64,000 bases of DNA, from NCBI GenBank assembly GCA_014905825.1, contig JACGCN010000084.1, positions 22,924 to 86,923 of the forward strand. Reading direction: 5' to 3'. Below the pieces are notes generated by a model. That model had not been told where the DNA came from and searched no databases. It saw only the letters and a list, made by a program, of their open reading frames with translations. This stretch comes from Lyophyllum atratum (lineage: Eukaryota; Basidiomycota; Agaricomycetes; Agaricales; Lyophyllaceae). This document shows positions 23,201 through 34,196 of the stretch, one piece after another. The stretch's first letter is position 1. Each line of letters begins with the position of its first letter. Made by a program: the position numbers and the translations under genes.

Positions 23201-24328
23201 ACAAAATAGCACCTCGTCTTCCTGAGTCCTTCATCAGTCCATGCGTACGCATGCAAGGGTCGAAGTACGCACATTATACATCGTGATCACGATAAACAGT
23301 TCCGTCCGTCTCCCAATTTCGTTCTGCCTAAGGAAAAACCCCTTCTTCTCAAACTCATCCGGGTCGCAAGTCACGGCGGTATAGCGCGTCCTCGTCGTCT
23401 CCGGTTCGCCTCTCCTTGGTAACACCAGTTTCGGCGGAACAGCGAGGTCAATGACGAGGTTCCCGTTCGTCAGTTGAACACGACGTTTCGTCTTGTTCCT
23501 GCGCATGACCCGGCCACTCGGTGCCGGCCCAAAATGCAGCGTCTCGAGTGGTGTTTCTGGGAGCGTCCCGAGTGAAGATGTGGGTGTTTCGGGCTCGGGG
23601 TCATACACAATGTTGTGCGCGAAGCCGAGCATGGCCTTCTCGGGGTCAGCATCGTCATGGGGGCGTGCGTAGCCGGTGTGGTGTATGCTGTTGTTGCCCA
23701 CGACGTAGTAATCCTCGTCATCGACGGCAGGGGTAGGGGAACGGGAGCGGGGAGGTGGGCGCCATGAGGCCCGTGTGTTGTTGCCCGACGCGTAGGTTTC
23801 GACATCTGAGTTGAAGGAGGTGTCGTAGTATTCAGTACCAGCGGGAAGAGTCTGGTCTTCGTAGGAGACGTAAGAGTGTGTTGAGGGAGGTCGATAGTCC
23901 TGGTCGGAGTAATATGACTGTCCGCTCGAGGTGAGAGGCTCGTGGGACTCGGAGAACGGGTTGGTGTCGGTTGGTGTAAACTCTTCCCGATCCTCCAGCT
24001 GCAGTGTTTCACCTGTGATTATCGGTGCGAGGTATTGGCCCGGCTGGTACGGCTTGTACTGCTGTTCAGGTGGCGCGTAACTGCCATGCTCACTAGCAGA
24101 GGCGTAGCTGCTGTGTCCACTAGAAGACGTCGCGCGAGGCGATGAAGGGTCCTCTGCCGTCGTGTTCGACTGTGGTTCACGCAGTAGTTGGTCCACTGCG
24201 GTGCTGATGTTGTCGTAGGACTGCGATACAGGGCCATCGGAGAGGCTGTAGCGCCTGACGCTGGGGTCTACGGGCTGGTACTCAGAAGGTACCTGGGCGC
24301 GTGAAACGGGTTTTCTGCGTGCGGCCAT
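20249..24328 (-). CDS. chitin synthase, division 1 (class I-III type)
   Basis: Membrane glycosyltransferase polymerising UDP-GlcNAc into cell-wall chitin. ATG 24328 (gccaccATGg) starts [14 protein letters not shown]. About 250 residues are a disordered Ser/Tyr/Pro-rich cytosolic tail. Then come the chitin-synthase N domain ([20 protein letters not shown]) and the catalytic domain: [67 protein letters not shown] (metal/UDP site) and [15 protein letters not shown] (the QRRRW signature). Multiple membrane segments follow (about 21900 down to 20250). Late introns restore LTWVLSN / [17 protein letters not shown] / TNFI / [16 protein letters not shown] with TGA at 20249-20251. About 14 short introns and no frame breaks. 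The exact class within division 1 needs a tree. Confidence 0.93.
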
Positions 24329-25280
24329 GGTGGCGGTCAACTGCTAGTCTTGACACAGCGTTGCCTGCTTTTACTGCGCAAGTCATGAATGTTCAGATTC
24401 TCGCGATGCGTCCAGTCACGGGACCGCGTCGAAAACCACGTCACATCACGAGCGCGAAATGTACAAACCGTGGATTACATAATCATTCAATTACACCCCT
24501 TCCTCTCCTCTCGATCTAAGTATCTGTCGCGAAACGGCCCTCAGCGCTCAGCGCTCAGCATCTATATCTGGGAATATCTCCAATCCCCGGTACACGCATT
24601 CTCCTGCGCGTCAGCGTCCTAATACGACCGCAAATAAATGCAGGCTAAAGATGCAGATAGCCGCAGAAAAGAACGCGTCTGCCGGCATCGCAACGAACAG
24701 GATCACGCAGATCATGACTGTGTACTCTCGACACGAATAATTTGCAGACAGTCGACAAGGGGGACTGCGAGTTTCATCCCTCACGCGACTTGGGGAAGAC
24801 ATGGCGGACGATTGATATAGTTGCCCATACAAGTTCGGAGGTCAAGCTATGTGACAATTTCGCAGTCCTACCAAAGCAACCATGCTCCTGGTTGACTGCT
24901 ACTTAGGCCGGAGCTGAAGGGACAGCTTATGTTATCATTCGGGTTCAGGTATAGTCATTGAGGCGAAATCGCGGGTGCCCAGGGTATATGCGGGATAAAC
25001 ACGAAGAGCGATTAAGACAAGAATCAGAAACTGCAAGGATCAAGTCAGCCCTTGTAGTTCCATACGGGACGCACGAGCAGACAGTCTTCAGGTATAGGAG
25101 ATGTTCATCGATGCAAATATGCATCAGGGCTTGATTTCTGTTTGTTCATCCGTAAGTATGCCTACGGCGACTGGGGCGGAAGAAGGGCATGATCACGTAC
25201 GGAGAGACGTCCAACACGTCATCATCGAAGGTTGTACAATGCATGAATGAAACCAGGGGCGGGTAGACATGTCTATCACT
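24329..25280. other. intergenic region upstream of the chitin synthase
   Basis: 952 bp holding the chitin-synthase promoter (right of its ATG) and the 3' end of the dynactin p25 gene. The few open frames do not resemble proteins. I see no repeats or RNA genes. Confidence 0.5.
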
Positions 25281-26068
25281 TCAGCGGTCCAGCGGCTGAA
25301 AGCGTGTATAGAACTTTTTCGTCTGGGCCTCGACCATCTCTTGCGTCGACTCAGGAAGGTCTTCAACAAAGCGGCCTAGTCATGTTTCATTAGGTCGCAT
25401 ATAAAAGAAGACAGAAAGTAAGCGGAACTATACACACCTGGTGAGCCAGCAAACAAGGACAGAGCAGGTATGACAGTAGCCGGAGGCACAATAGTATTAT
25501 CTGCTATCTTTGCACAATCTTTGATGATAGCGAACTTGCCCTGTCAAAAAAGTTTAGTCAAAGACGAAACGCAGCAACAACACAGACGGAGCCTGACAAT
25601 AACACAGTTCTTCCCGATCTCGACGTGGTTCCCAACTGCGGCGGCCTCCACAACACTGTTAGCGCCGATGTGAACGTGATCTCCTATCTTCATGGGGTAG
25701 TAATTGAAGTTGCCACGGTAAGTCTTGTAGGGCGGCCTATCATTATTGGGTGTGGAGAGCTTCCTCTTCTTAAAACAGACGTACCGCATTACGCATCCTT
25801 CACCCACTAAACAGTACCTACCCAACGAGATGACAACGGCATGTCCAGGGCCCGTACGTCTGAGATCGCCTCGGATGATCGCCCCGCTAGAAATGATCGT
25901 CTTGCCGCCAAGAATGATATTCTGTGGGCCAGCGATGGTGGCTCGTCGCGATACCTTGTTCCCTGTATCCTGCCAAGATACAGCCTCGTACTTTTAGATT
26001 GTAAACATCATGGGAGCACGTACTGTCTCGATAAATTCGGCTTTAGAATAGTAAATTGTTGGCTCCAT
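25281..26068 (-). CDS. DCTN5: dynactin subunit 5 (p25)
   Basis: p25 sits at the pointed end of the dynactin Arp1 filament and helps link dynein to endosomal cargo in fungi. ATG 26068 gives MEPTIYYSKAEFIET, then DTGNKVSRRATIAGPQNIIL and TIISSGAIIRGDLRR, the start of a left-handed beta-helix of hexapeptide repeats. These repeats continue through HAVVISLGRYCLVGEGCVMR, YYPMKIGDHVHIGANSVVEA and VGNHVEIGKNCVI. The C-terminus RFVEDLPESTQEMVEAQTKK / FYTRFQPLDR and TGA 25281-25283 match the family. Four introns, all GT-AG, join cleanly to about 190 residues, the expected size. Divergent from the TMEM70/186-type gene. Confidence 0.95.
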
Positions 26069-26134
26069 GTGATGTACAAGGTCAAGAGGAATACGCGTGC
26101 GAAACCCGGTTATTTTATCTCGTTCATTGCTGTC
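26069..26134. promoter_or_regulatory. compact divergent promoter (66 bp between start codons)
   Basis: The ATGs of dynactin p25 (26068, minus) and the mitochondrial TMEM70/186-type protein (26135, plus) are separated by only 66 bp. Both leaders and core promoters must therefore be very short or overlap the opposite gene. Confidence 0.6.
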
Positions 26135-27021
26135 ATGCTTCGCCAGACCATCCTTCGAAACCGCCCTCCACTACTGTCGACATGCCTCAGGGCGCAACGG
26201 CCTCTGGGCTACTCCACTCTTTCCCTTCGCATTCAGTTGCGAAGTGCTGTGTGCCTTCGATCACCTCAAACTCGCGCGCTTTCGACTTCCGCTCCCTCAG
26301 TCGATGAAGCAAAGACCTCTCAGCCTCCAGCTTCAACACCGCCGCCGAAGGCAGAAAAGCCTCCATATGTTGGGCCGCTGGCGTTGACGTTCCGACGGCT
26401 AAAACTCTTTTCGCTATCGTCCTTCTCACTGTCATGTACCCTGGCACCGTTCATGTTCATTGTAGAGTCGAATCTGCCTATGTCCGCGCGCGTCTCCCTG
26501 GCTTCAATAGCTGTTGGGACGTCTGGAATAAGTACGGCCCTCGTCGGGTGGTTCGGCCAGCCGTATGTCATCACGCTACGGCATCTGACTCCGGAGGAGA
26601 ACGGCGGGGCGGAAGGCATTGAGATGACTACTCAAACATTGCTACTCAGACTACGGGTTACAAGAGTATGTGCATACCTCCTGGCCTAGGTTCTTAAGCT
26701 AAATCCGGTGGTTATCTAGGTTTACGATCCGACGTTCTTGGTGGAAACCAAGCGGCCTTCCGCGAAATGGGAGCTCGCGGACACTTTGGTGCTTCCTAAG
26801 AACAAGACCGTTGAGCCGGGAACAGAGGAAACGGTGGCAGAAACTATGGACAAGGAGGGAAATGTTCTTGGACGATGGATTGTAAGATGGGAGGAGGGCG
26901 GCGTGGGCAAGTGTCATGAAGTTGGCAAGGTCGTCAGGTAAGGAAAATGCATCGAGTACCCTTCAGAAGCTCACGTTGGCCTGGCGACAGGTATTTTAAC
27001 GTCCATGAGGAGCTGCTTTAA
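26135..27021 (+). CDS. TMEM70/TMEM186-type mitochondrial inner-membrane protein
   Basis: The N-terminus (MLRQTILRNRPPLLSTCLRA, Arg-rich and without acids) looks like a mitochondrial presequence, followed by a Pro-rich linker. Then come LALTFRRLKLFSLSSFSL and a hydrophobic hairpin (SCTLAPFMFIVESNLPMS, VSLASIAVGTSGISTALVGW), and YVITLRHL. The arrangement fits the TMEM70/TMEM186 family, whose animal members aid respiratory-complex assembly. Two introns: one after LRLRVTR restoring VYDPTFLVETKRPSAKWEL, and a second near 26940-26991 restoring GKVVRYFNVHEELL with TAA 27019-27021. About 265 residues. The role in fungi is inferred from the family only. Confidence 0.75.
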
Positions 27022-27757
27022 CCATCTAGATGAGCTCCGTTCTCACATACCATCAAACCAAGTCTCTATGTATACACCGTCTCCCAGACATAATCCCTTC
27101 ATCTCTTTCATAGTTTGAGGCGACCATAACCAAGACGCGAATTGGTAAGTCTGTCATCCCAGGAGGAGGAGCATTAATATTGAAGCCAAGTAATTTGACG
27201 ATCTAAAAATGTCCCAATAGTGGCGTTGATTACAATCCAACAAGCCCATGCTGCCTGAGCGGCGGATCAACGGCATGATGTTGAGCGCATGTGGAAGTTC
27301 TTGGTGTCGAACTACCATCCCCGCATTTGCACCTGTCGCGGTTGCCTCAAGCCCGCATTCTGAACGGTGAAATATACAAATGCCTCATGGAGACGTTCTC
27401 TACCAATTGGTTGGCTTTGTCCAAGATATTTTAACATCGACGGAGATCGACGGCTTGTTATATCACCCGATCGATCTCGGAATGTCGGCTAATCCTATCA
27501 CTGCCTCCTTCTGCCTGCTCTACCTTCTCCCTGCCACACGAGCCGCTACAAGCCGCTGTCGAAACGTTGACTGCCGAACCTATGATCTGATCTGAGCCCC
27601 ACAGCTTACGGTCCCTGTTTCACGAATACCGTGAAGCTCTGTCAGTGTGATTCCAACTAATAAATAGGCGGGGGAAAGTCACCATGGGACCACCTACTCT
27701 TAGCTGGTCTCAGAGTCAAGGCTATTGTGAACCTGTCGCTGGTCGTCCTTGTTCGCG
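27022..27757. other. intergenic region, nothing recognised
   Basis: 736 bp between the TMEM70/186-type gene and the secreted-protein gene. Probably a 3' UTR, spacer and promoter. One open frame (27380-27595) has no signal, domain or intron support. Confidence 0.5.
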
Positions 27758-28562
27758 ATGTTCCACTCTTCCCTTATGATGATCTTAGTCGCCTGCGCTG
27801 GTCTCGCAGCTATCTCAAGTACCAATGCCTTCCCTATGGTGGACGCGTCCAACAGCACCCAAACCCTCAGCACCCACGCCTCCTTTTCCGACAACCCCTT
27901 CGAGGGAATCATGATCGATATACGGTCTGACTCATTCAGCAAGTCGATGGTAGACCGCAGCGCGATGGATGCCGAGCTCGATCGTCGTATAATTGGAGCC
28001 ATCGTCCGTGGCGCTGTACAGCTCATCATGAAAGTCGTCGCGAAGGTGAAGGAAGGAATCGAAAAAGACAAGAAAGTGCGACTTCATACTTTTCATGTCG
28101 CGCAATCGTTTGCTGATAGGTTGCATTCAATGTTTCATTAGGCTCGCGGAAAGTACACGATGTGGGTCGCGGAGGAGGGAAGAAAACAACATCCTGAGTT
28201 CAACTGGGTAGTCTGTCATACAAAGCACAGGACGAAATGGAAGGGCACCAAGGGTGTGGACTGGGGTCACGACCATAAAGAATTCGACGTCAAGATCGGT
28301 GGCACCATAGGGTATGTTACGTGACACCCAATGATTTTGAAGCTGTTCTTACTGAACTGCTATTCTGCAGATATGAAGTATACTATGCACGAGAGGGCGA
28401 ATTTTGGAATAACGGGGACGGAGGATATCTCAATGTCAGTGTTGGCTTCCATTGTAACAGAAGTTTCTCTGATCATGTTTATAGTGGGCATATTCCGGAT
28501 TCTTCAAGGCTGATGGCAAGGGCAACAAACACGTTATGTTCACTAGACCCCCTGGAAAATGA
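27758..28562 (+). CDS. small secreted protein, DUF7888-like
   Basis: Exons 27758-28075, 28142-28311, 28371-28434 and 28485-28562 join to 209 residues. The N-terminus MFHSSLMMILVACAGLAAIS is a clear signal peptide, with cleavage likely after TNA (residue 24). A propeptide-like region follows, then an amphipathic helix (IIGAIVRGAVQLIMKVVAKV), then the block ARGKYTMWVAEEGRK ... EVYYAREGEFWNNGDGGYLN / WAYSGFFKADGKGN. The last block, with FWNNGDGGYLNWAYSG, closely resembles small secreted fungal proteins grouped as DUF7888, of unknown function; I recall this family from memory and could not search. The gene is isolated between housekeeping genes and is convergent with flavocytochrome copy A. Confidence 0.75.
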
Positions 28563-28767
28563 GCTTGTCAGTCAAGGTTGCTGTTTTCCAGCACCTTACC
28601 AGGCTCGACGCCGCCATATAGTCACACCCGTACGGTTACCAGATGCGTCCAAAATATGTACGAATTGGGAGATGATGTCGCGAATATGCACAATCAAATA
28701 AAAACCAAGATACATACAACATGGGATATCTCGTCCGCAAATGAGGTCCCGAATTTGATGGAGGTGT

Positions 28768-31178
28768 TCACAGCTTTGTCTTCAATTCTCGTAACATGGC
28801 ATGTTGCAAGCCCTCATCTGTGTGAACAAAAATTGAGTCGAAGAAAGACGAGACGTGAGATTCAATCTCACAATTAGACTCGTAGAGCCGATCTCCTGGC
28901 ACAGAGACGATGTGTGTATGGATGTTGGAAGCATCTACCATGGCAGGGACGACATCCTTGATGGTGGGAGCTCCAAGTAAACGCATGTTCATCTCAAACT
29001 CGTCCTGTTATACGTTGAATACAGGAGGTTGTAACAGGACAGAGACGACGACGTACGTGTAAAATCTGCAGAGCCTTGTCCATCCCCTCAGGCCCATATG
29101 CTGAATACGCATAAAGGAAAGGCCGCCCAATGCCGACTAAAATTATGTCAGTGGGATGCAGAAGCCTAAAATCAAAGATACAGACCAGCGGTAGCACCCA
29201 AGGCGATTGCTTTGAGCACGTCCGTTGCTCTGCGCACACCACCATCGACGAAAAGCTGGAATTTCTCGTTCGGGAATGTCACACCACGCTTCTCTTTCAG
29301 CTTCTCGACTACCTCGACCAAAACTTCAATACCAGAACGAGAAAAGTCTAGCTGCCGTCCACCGTGATTAGAGAGAACAACTCCGGCAAGATTGAGGTCG
29401 TATGCTTCGAGTGCATCCTAGATTATATGTTGATATCTCCGGTTCGATTTCGCGAAGAAACCACACTGACCTCCCAGCACTGGACACCCTTCAGAATCAG
29501 TGGCACTGTGCGTAAGATCAGCGCCTGTACAAAGGAAGGTAAGTGAAGCGCACTTACTTGTTGTGATGCTCTTGAACCACTTCAAATCTTCCCACTTCAA
29601 GCCAGGGTCGATGAATGACTGACAAACGAACCAATTAGCACGATATGCAGACGAGGCAGCAACGGCAAGGACGTACGCTGATGGCTCTCGCTGCGCCTTG
29701 TGACCTATCTACACCTTCGGATCCAGCCTGTGTGACCTCTGAAGGATCTTCGGCTTCAAACTTCATACGCATGTCCTAGGAAACAGTGATGATATGTTTT
29801 GGCCAAGGATGATGAGCAGTATACCTTTTCCCTTCGACCAAGCTGTGGCGCATCTACGGTGATGAAAAGACCTTTGATACCACGTTTCTCGGCATGTTGT
29901 ACGATACGTTTCGTGATCTTTCTATCTTTATTGACATATCTGTCATCAAAATAAGGGGAGTCAGCATCCATGGTCGCGACAGAAGCAGAAGAACGTGCAA
30001 TTGGAAAAATTGTACTTGTCCAGACTGGGCTGCATCCATTATCTCATCGAAGGAGCATGAAGCTAAGGTTGGTATCTTTAGAGTGTTAAGGAAGCGTTCG
30101 CATTTGAACAGGGGAAAAGATTACCATCTGTATTACACCATGTTTGGCGGCCGCTCTTGTCAAATTTAATTCGCCGTCGGGGTGGCCGAGTTTTCCTAAC
30201 GCAGTCGCGGTCTATAACATGCGTATTGGATCGCAGAACCACGCAGTATAAAAGAATGCGTACGATGTACAGCGGCATGCTTGATTTATGGCCCAATATG
30301 GTTGTCGACCAGTCAACTTTCGAGACGTCTCGAAGAACTCTTGGCCTAAACCATATCCTGGGCGATACCATCCTGAATTAACACGACGCGGTCATAAACG
30401 CAGAGTGACCAACCTATGATAAGCAGCATGGTTCTCTCTGGTGGTAATCTCGTCGTCTGCAGCGGAGGAGTAGTATGCCCAAGCCTTCTCTGGCATTACT
30501 TGACGAGCGATAGCCTATTCAACGTCAGAATCCAAATGACACACTCATAAACAAAAGTTGACATACCTCGAAATCATGCAAATTGAGTATCTCGCTTAAC
30601 GGTGGTCTTGCACTTATGCGCGTCTGACGCGCCTTTTCCTCGTCCGTGACCACAACCTCTACCTTCTCCACCGTATTTGGCTCAACGGGACCCAAACTAC
30701 AAATGAAAGCTATCAACAGATGGGCTAAGCGCAGGAGAGGATCCCCCTACTGCTTCTCTGGAGGGAGATTGGTCGTAATGGCATCTGGCGGGTGAATAGG
30801 ATCGTATTCTTCCCTGCTTGGGTGGTCAGCTCAGTTATAGGCATGGACTGCATCAAACAAACGTTGCGTCTTTGCCAGCATATTTCAAAATGATCTTGCT
30901 GCCCCCTGGAGATAACATGAGCGCCAAAACTTACCCCGGAAGCCTGGTACTTGCCAGGATGATCTAGAGACACATCAGTTAGAAAGAGGGCGAGTCCACA
31001 ACTAAACCTGAGTCACTCGCCGTCAAGGAATTCAGTAACATCATAAGCATGTCCTGTTTCCAGTGAAGGGGTCAGTAGAACGTCATCTCCCAAGGCTTCT
31101 TGACGTTGACTGACCGTGAACAATGATCCAGCAACTGTCACGGGTGTTGTGTTGGGCGACCTCCTTTCCAGAAAGCAT
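28768..31178 (-). CDS. flavocytochrome b2-type FMN alpha-hydroxy-acid dehydrogenase, copy A
   Basis: Two-domain flavohaemoprotein: a cytochrome b5-like haem domain, then an FMN-dependent TIM barrel. Such enzymes oxidise L-lactate (yeast Cyb2) or, in wood-rot fungi, glyoxylate, passing electrons to cytochrome c. ATG 31178 starts [20 protein letters not shown]; haem-ligand motifs are DDHPGGSK and YDPIHPPDA. Barrel motifs: [68 protein letters not shown] (catalytic His/Arg), [19 protein letters not shown]. It ends in LRELKTKL with TGA 28768-28770. Seventeen introns are needed. Three (30964-31020, 30906-30954, 29940-29998) start GC instead of GT, and no alternative keeps the frame. There is no N-terminal mitochondrial presequence, while the TKL end is PTS1-like. 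It is paralogous to 34197-36405. Confidence 0.9.
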
Positions 31179-31518
31179 CTTGGTGGTAATGTTCCGTTGC
31201 AGAGAACACGAAGCGGACTTAAGAGCTGTGGGCACAACTGACCAGGGCCCAGGAGCTACGTGAATTATTCCACGGATTGTGATTTACCCGGGCCGGAGAA
31301 ACGGGTGGGGCACGGAACTATCGGGGCGCCACCATTGTTTGGCACTAACGCCTATGGCAAAGTTGGGCTATATTTATACAACAGTGGCGTCAAGAAACAG
31401 GAATACAATCAAGTCTAATACTACTAGATGGTGGGGGCAAGGATATGAACCTTGTGATCATATACATAATGGGTATAATCGTTCAGCGCCGGTAATCAAG
31501 CAACCGACTGGGCAATGA
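31179..31518. promoter_or_regulatory. spacer between PEPM-family gene 3' end and flavocytochrome A start
   Basis: 340 bp of non-coding DNA holding the promoter of copy A and the 3' UTR of the upstream minus-strand gene. It contains a TATATTTATA-like stretch at about 31370, which lies roughly 190 bp upstream of the copy A ATG and could act as a TATA element. Confidence 0.4.
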
Positions 31519-33015
31519 TCAGATGGCCTGGAAGGCCGTCCCACCTGCTCGTGCGTCAAACTCTATCACATCCTCCAGACCTACGACGGCGTCAGCTTGC
31601 ATTTTTATATCGGCAGGTGCCAGGAAAAAACTAACCCATAACTTGGAAGAAGGCCTTGGGGTCCATACCTTGCGAAGAGGCAAAATCTGTCCCAGTCTTC
31701 TTCAAGGAATGCATTGCAGCACGGACGGCGTGGACCATCGCGACGCAGGAAACCAACGAGAAGACTACATTCTAGTCGGCGACTGAATTATGGAAGGGCT
31801 AAAGACAGCACTTACTGATGATCTTAGCACCCATGGCTTCAGCTTCGCCAGTTGTGAAGGATGGTGTGAGACCCCCAGAGATAACATTGACGAGGACCTT
31901 AAAAAAGTCTGTTAGAACGTATGTCTCGATGAGACCAACAGTCAATAAACCCACAGGTTTGGGCGCCAATGCAGCGACAGTAGACTCCAGTAACTCGCTG
32001 GTACGAACTCCTTCTATGAAGCATACATCTGCACCCGCGTGTGATGCCAGCTTGAGCCGGGTGACCGCTTCTTCCATTCCAAGAACTTGCGCCGCATCCG
32101 TTCTCGCAATGACCACCTGCATATCGTCAGATGGAGAATATATACAATAGCGCGGGTGGGGAAGTACATACGAAGTCTGATCCTCCTGGTATTGAGTCTC
32201 TCGCAAGGACAGCCGCACGAACTCGAGTGAGGAATTCTTCGCGAGAGACGACTTGCTTTCCGAGGAGATGGCCACATCGCTTGGTTTGCACCTGGTCCTC
32301 TATATGAAGAGCAGCTACACCGGCTTTCGCATATTGAGTGACGGTGCGGGCAACCATTGCAGGTCCACCAAAACTATACAAAGGTCAATTTCCTATTTGT
32401 TACTCCACAAAGTATATAGGCAAACCCAGTGTCAGCGTCGGCAATAACAGGGATGGTAGGGTCAATACTGCAGACCATCGATGCCGCCTATAGAGAGTTT
32501 TAGGTTTGGACTTGGCAAAGGAAGAGAGACTGTCTTACACCGACAAAGTCGTTCAGGGTGGCGATTGCAAGGTCGGGTTGTCCTAGCCGCGAAGCAGTTG
32601 TCGCAGCGCCGCTGAAAATTTTCATGAATTCGTGAGCAAGGAGAGGTCTGGAGTTATACGAACCTTTGATACAAGCAATCAAATCCGGCTTCCAGTGCGC
32701 ACCGAGCGCTGATACCGTCACAAATGCCTGGGGCAACCTAGGGAGGATAACCTGTCAATAAACGAATGAGATTGCACGCTTTTCAAGACTTACAACAATC
32801 CCAGGTCGGGCAAGCATTTGGCGAAGACGAGTTGCTGGGTTCGAAGATAGCGGGCCATCGAGATAGTTCGCTGGGTCCAGACGTGGATTGTAATAAGCAG
32901 CGTTGTCGAGAGGATAGGCTAGTGGCTCCGCAACGTTAGCATGGGTTGCTCTCTCGTTCTGAGTTTGCGTGGCAGTGCCATTCGGGTTGGTGAAGTAGTC
33001 GAGAGCGGGAGACAT
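31519..33015 (-). CDS. isocitrate lyase / PEP mutase superfamily C-C bond lyase or hydrolase
   Basis: Member of the family containing oxaloacetate acetylhydrolase, 2,3-dimethylmalate lyase and methylisocitrate lyase. ATG 33015 gives MSPALDYFTNPNGTATQTQN, then RQMLARPGIVVAPGICDGIS. Active-site motifs: YQSGAATTASRLG, VIADADTGFGGP (metal-binding Asp pair), LHIEDQVQTKRCGHLLGK (the family KxCGH loop with catalytic Cys), VIARTDA, and NVISGGLTP. It ends in DVIEFDARAGGTAFQAI with TGA 31519-31521. Eight or so short introns, no frame breaks, about 345 residues. It is too short for true isocitrate lyase, which is about 530 residues. It sits between two flavocytochrome b2 genes, suggesting a joint role in C2-C4 acid metabolism. 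Oxaloacetate hydrolase (oxalate-forming) is plausible but unproven. Confidence 0.85.
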
Positions 33016-34196
33016 ATTACAACGAGTTGTTGAAGCAGCTGAGAAGAGCAAAAAACGAAGATTTCTTGGGAAGCAGAGGCTGCGAAGTGGGCCTTTTATA
33101 TCGACATGGCCTGGGATGTGGTAGGGTATGCATGCTCGGTTAGGTTGCGAACTATCTGAAATTATAATTACCTCATTACTTTTTCGGTCGAAATCGCCAA
33201 GACAATCTTGTCTCCGCTCTTGCGATCAGGAGATTGGTACTCTTTCGTGTATTCAGAGACGTGGTATTCTTCCCGGAACGTAAATACGATCCCATGCGCA
33301 GCCAGTGTCGGTCAAGATTACGTCTATCAAGCAAAGGACATTCACCACACCGTTGAAAAAAATATAAGAGCATACCAGCATTGAGACGCACTAGACATAG
33401 CTTCAGGGGGGCGATATGGTCCCCCCTTCGTTCGTTTAGACAGAAAAAGCAAATGACCACTGGTCGAATTCTTGTTGTCGCGTTGTTTCGTCTTGGTTTA
33501 CCTTGTTTAACCTCAAGGCTGTCCAAATCACTTGGCACTTGGCATCCTTGGCGCACTCTCATCTAATCTAGACGCTCGTATTCCCATTTTTCACTGAAAT
33601 TGTACACTCAAGTCTCCTTGTATGCTCCACGCTTCTTAGGATCCGAATATCTGTGCCTCCTGGCAAACAGGTGATGCCACAAACAGATGATTGTGCTCCA
33701 CTCCTTTCCCTGTAGTAAACTTTGCTTGGGAACTTAGACGAAAATCCTCGAACCCCTGGCATCTGCGACACTCTGCTCCTTCTGTGTGAAGGAAGTTCTC
33801 TGTGGATATCGGCGATAGTGAGGTCTTTGTTGCATAGCTTCTATCACAAGCACCCTGCTCAGCTTCTTGAAGTGGTTCGGTCCTCCAAGACTTATCGATC
33901 ATTAAATGCTCTCGGCACCCCGTCAACTATCCAACCTTCTTCAGATATCCAACTGTCGCGAAGAACTCTCCCGTTTCATGACTATTTCCCCCCCTAACAC
34001 CGAACTCTTTCCCAGATCATGACTGAATCTTCCGTTCTTTGGCACGACATGGTGCTCCTATGGAGCGACGAATGTCTCCATGGCTCGGCCAACAAGTCGT
34101 AGGAGAAGCGTCGGGTTTCCTCCCTTCCGCTCTAAGACATGAAAAGACGCCGCAGAAATTACAACTGTTCACAGGACCCCACTTTCACTCTTCCCA
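33016..34196. promoter_or_regulatory. shared divergent region between PEPM-family gene and flavocytochrome B
   Basis: 1.18 kb separating genes transcribed in opposite directions, so probably a common control region for the two enzymes. A G6-(9 nt)-C6 inverted repeat lies at 33406-33426. Open frames on both strands (33176-33562 minus, 33722-33997 plus) lack family features and are not accepted as genes. Confidence 0.45.

Noticed and set aside
31420..31470. Possible minus-strand tRNA (GGTTCATATCC near a box-B pattern)
   Set aside because: The T-loop lacks the invariant A at position 58 and I could not find a matching A box or acceptor stem.
31519..33015. True isocitrate lyase of the glyoxylate shunt
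   Set aside because: At about 345 residues it is far shorter than eukaryotic isocitrate lyase and has the KRCGHLLGK form typical of PEP mutase/methylisocitrate/oxaloacetate enzymes.
33176..33562. Minus-strand open frame of 128 codons upstream of flavocytochrome B
   Set aside because: No recognisable motif, no signal peptide, no intron extension; it lies in a shared promoter region.
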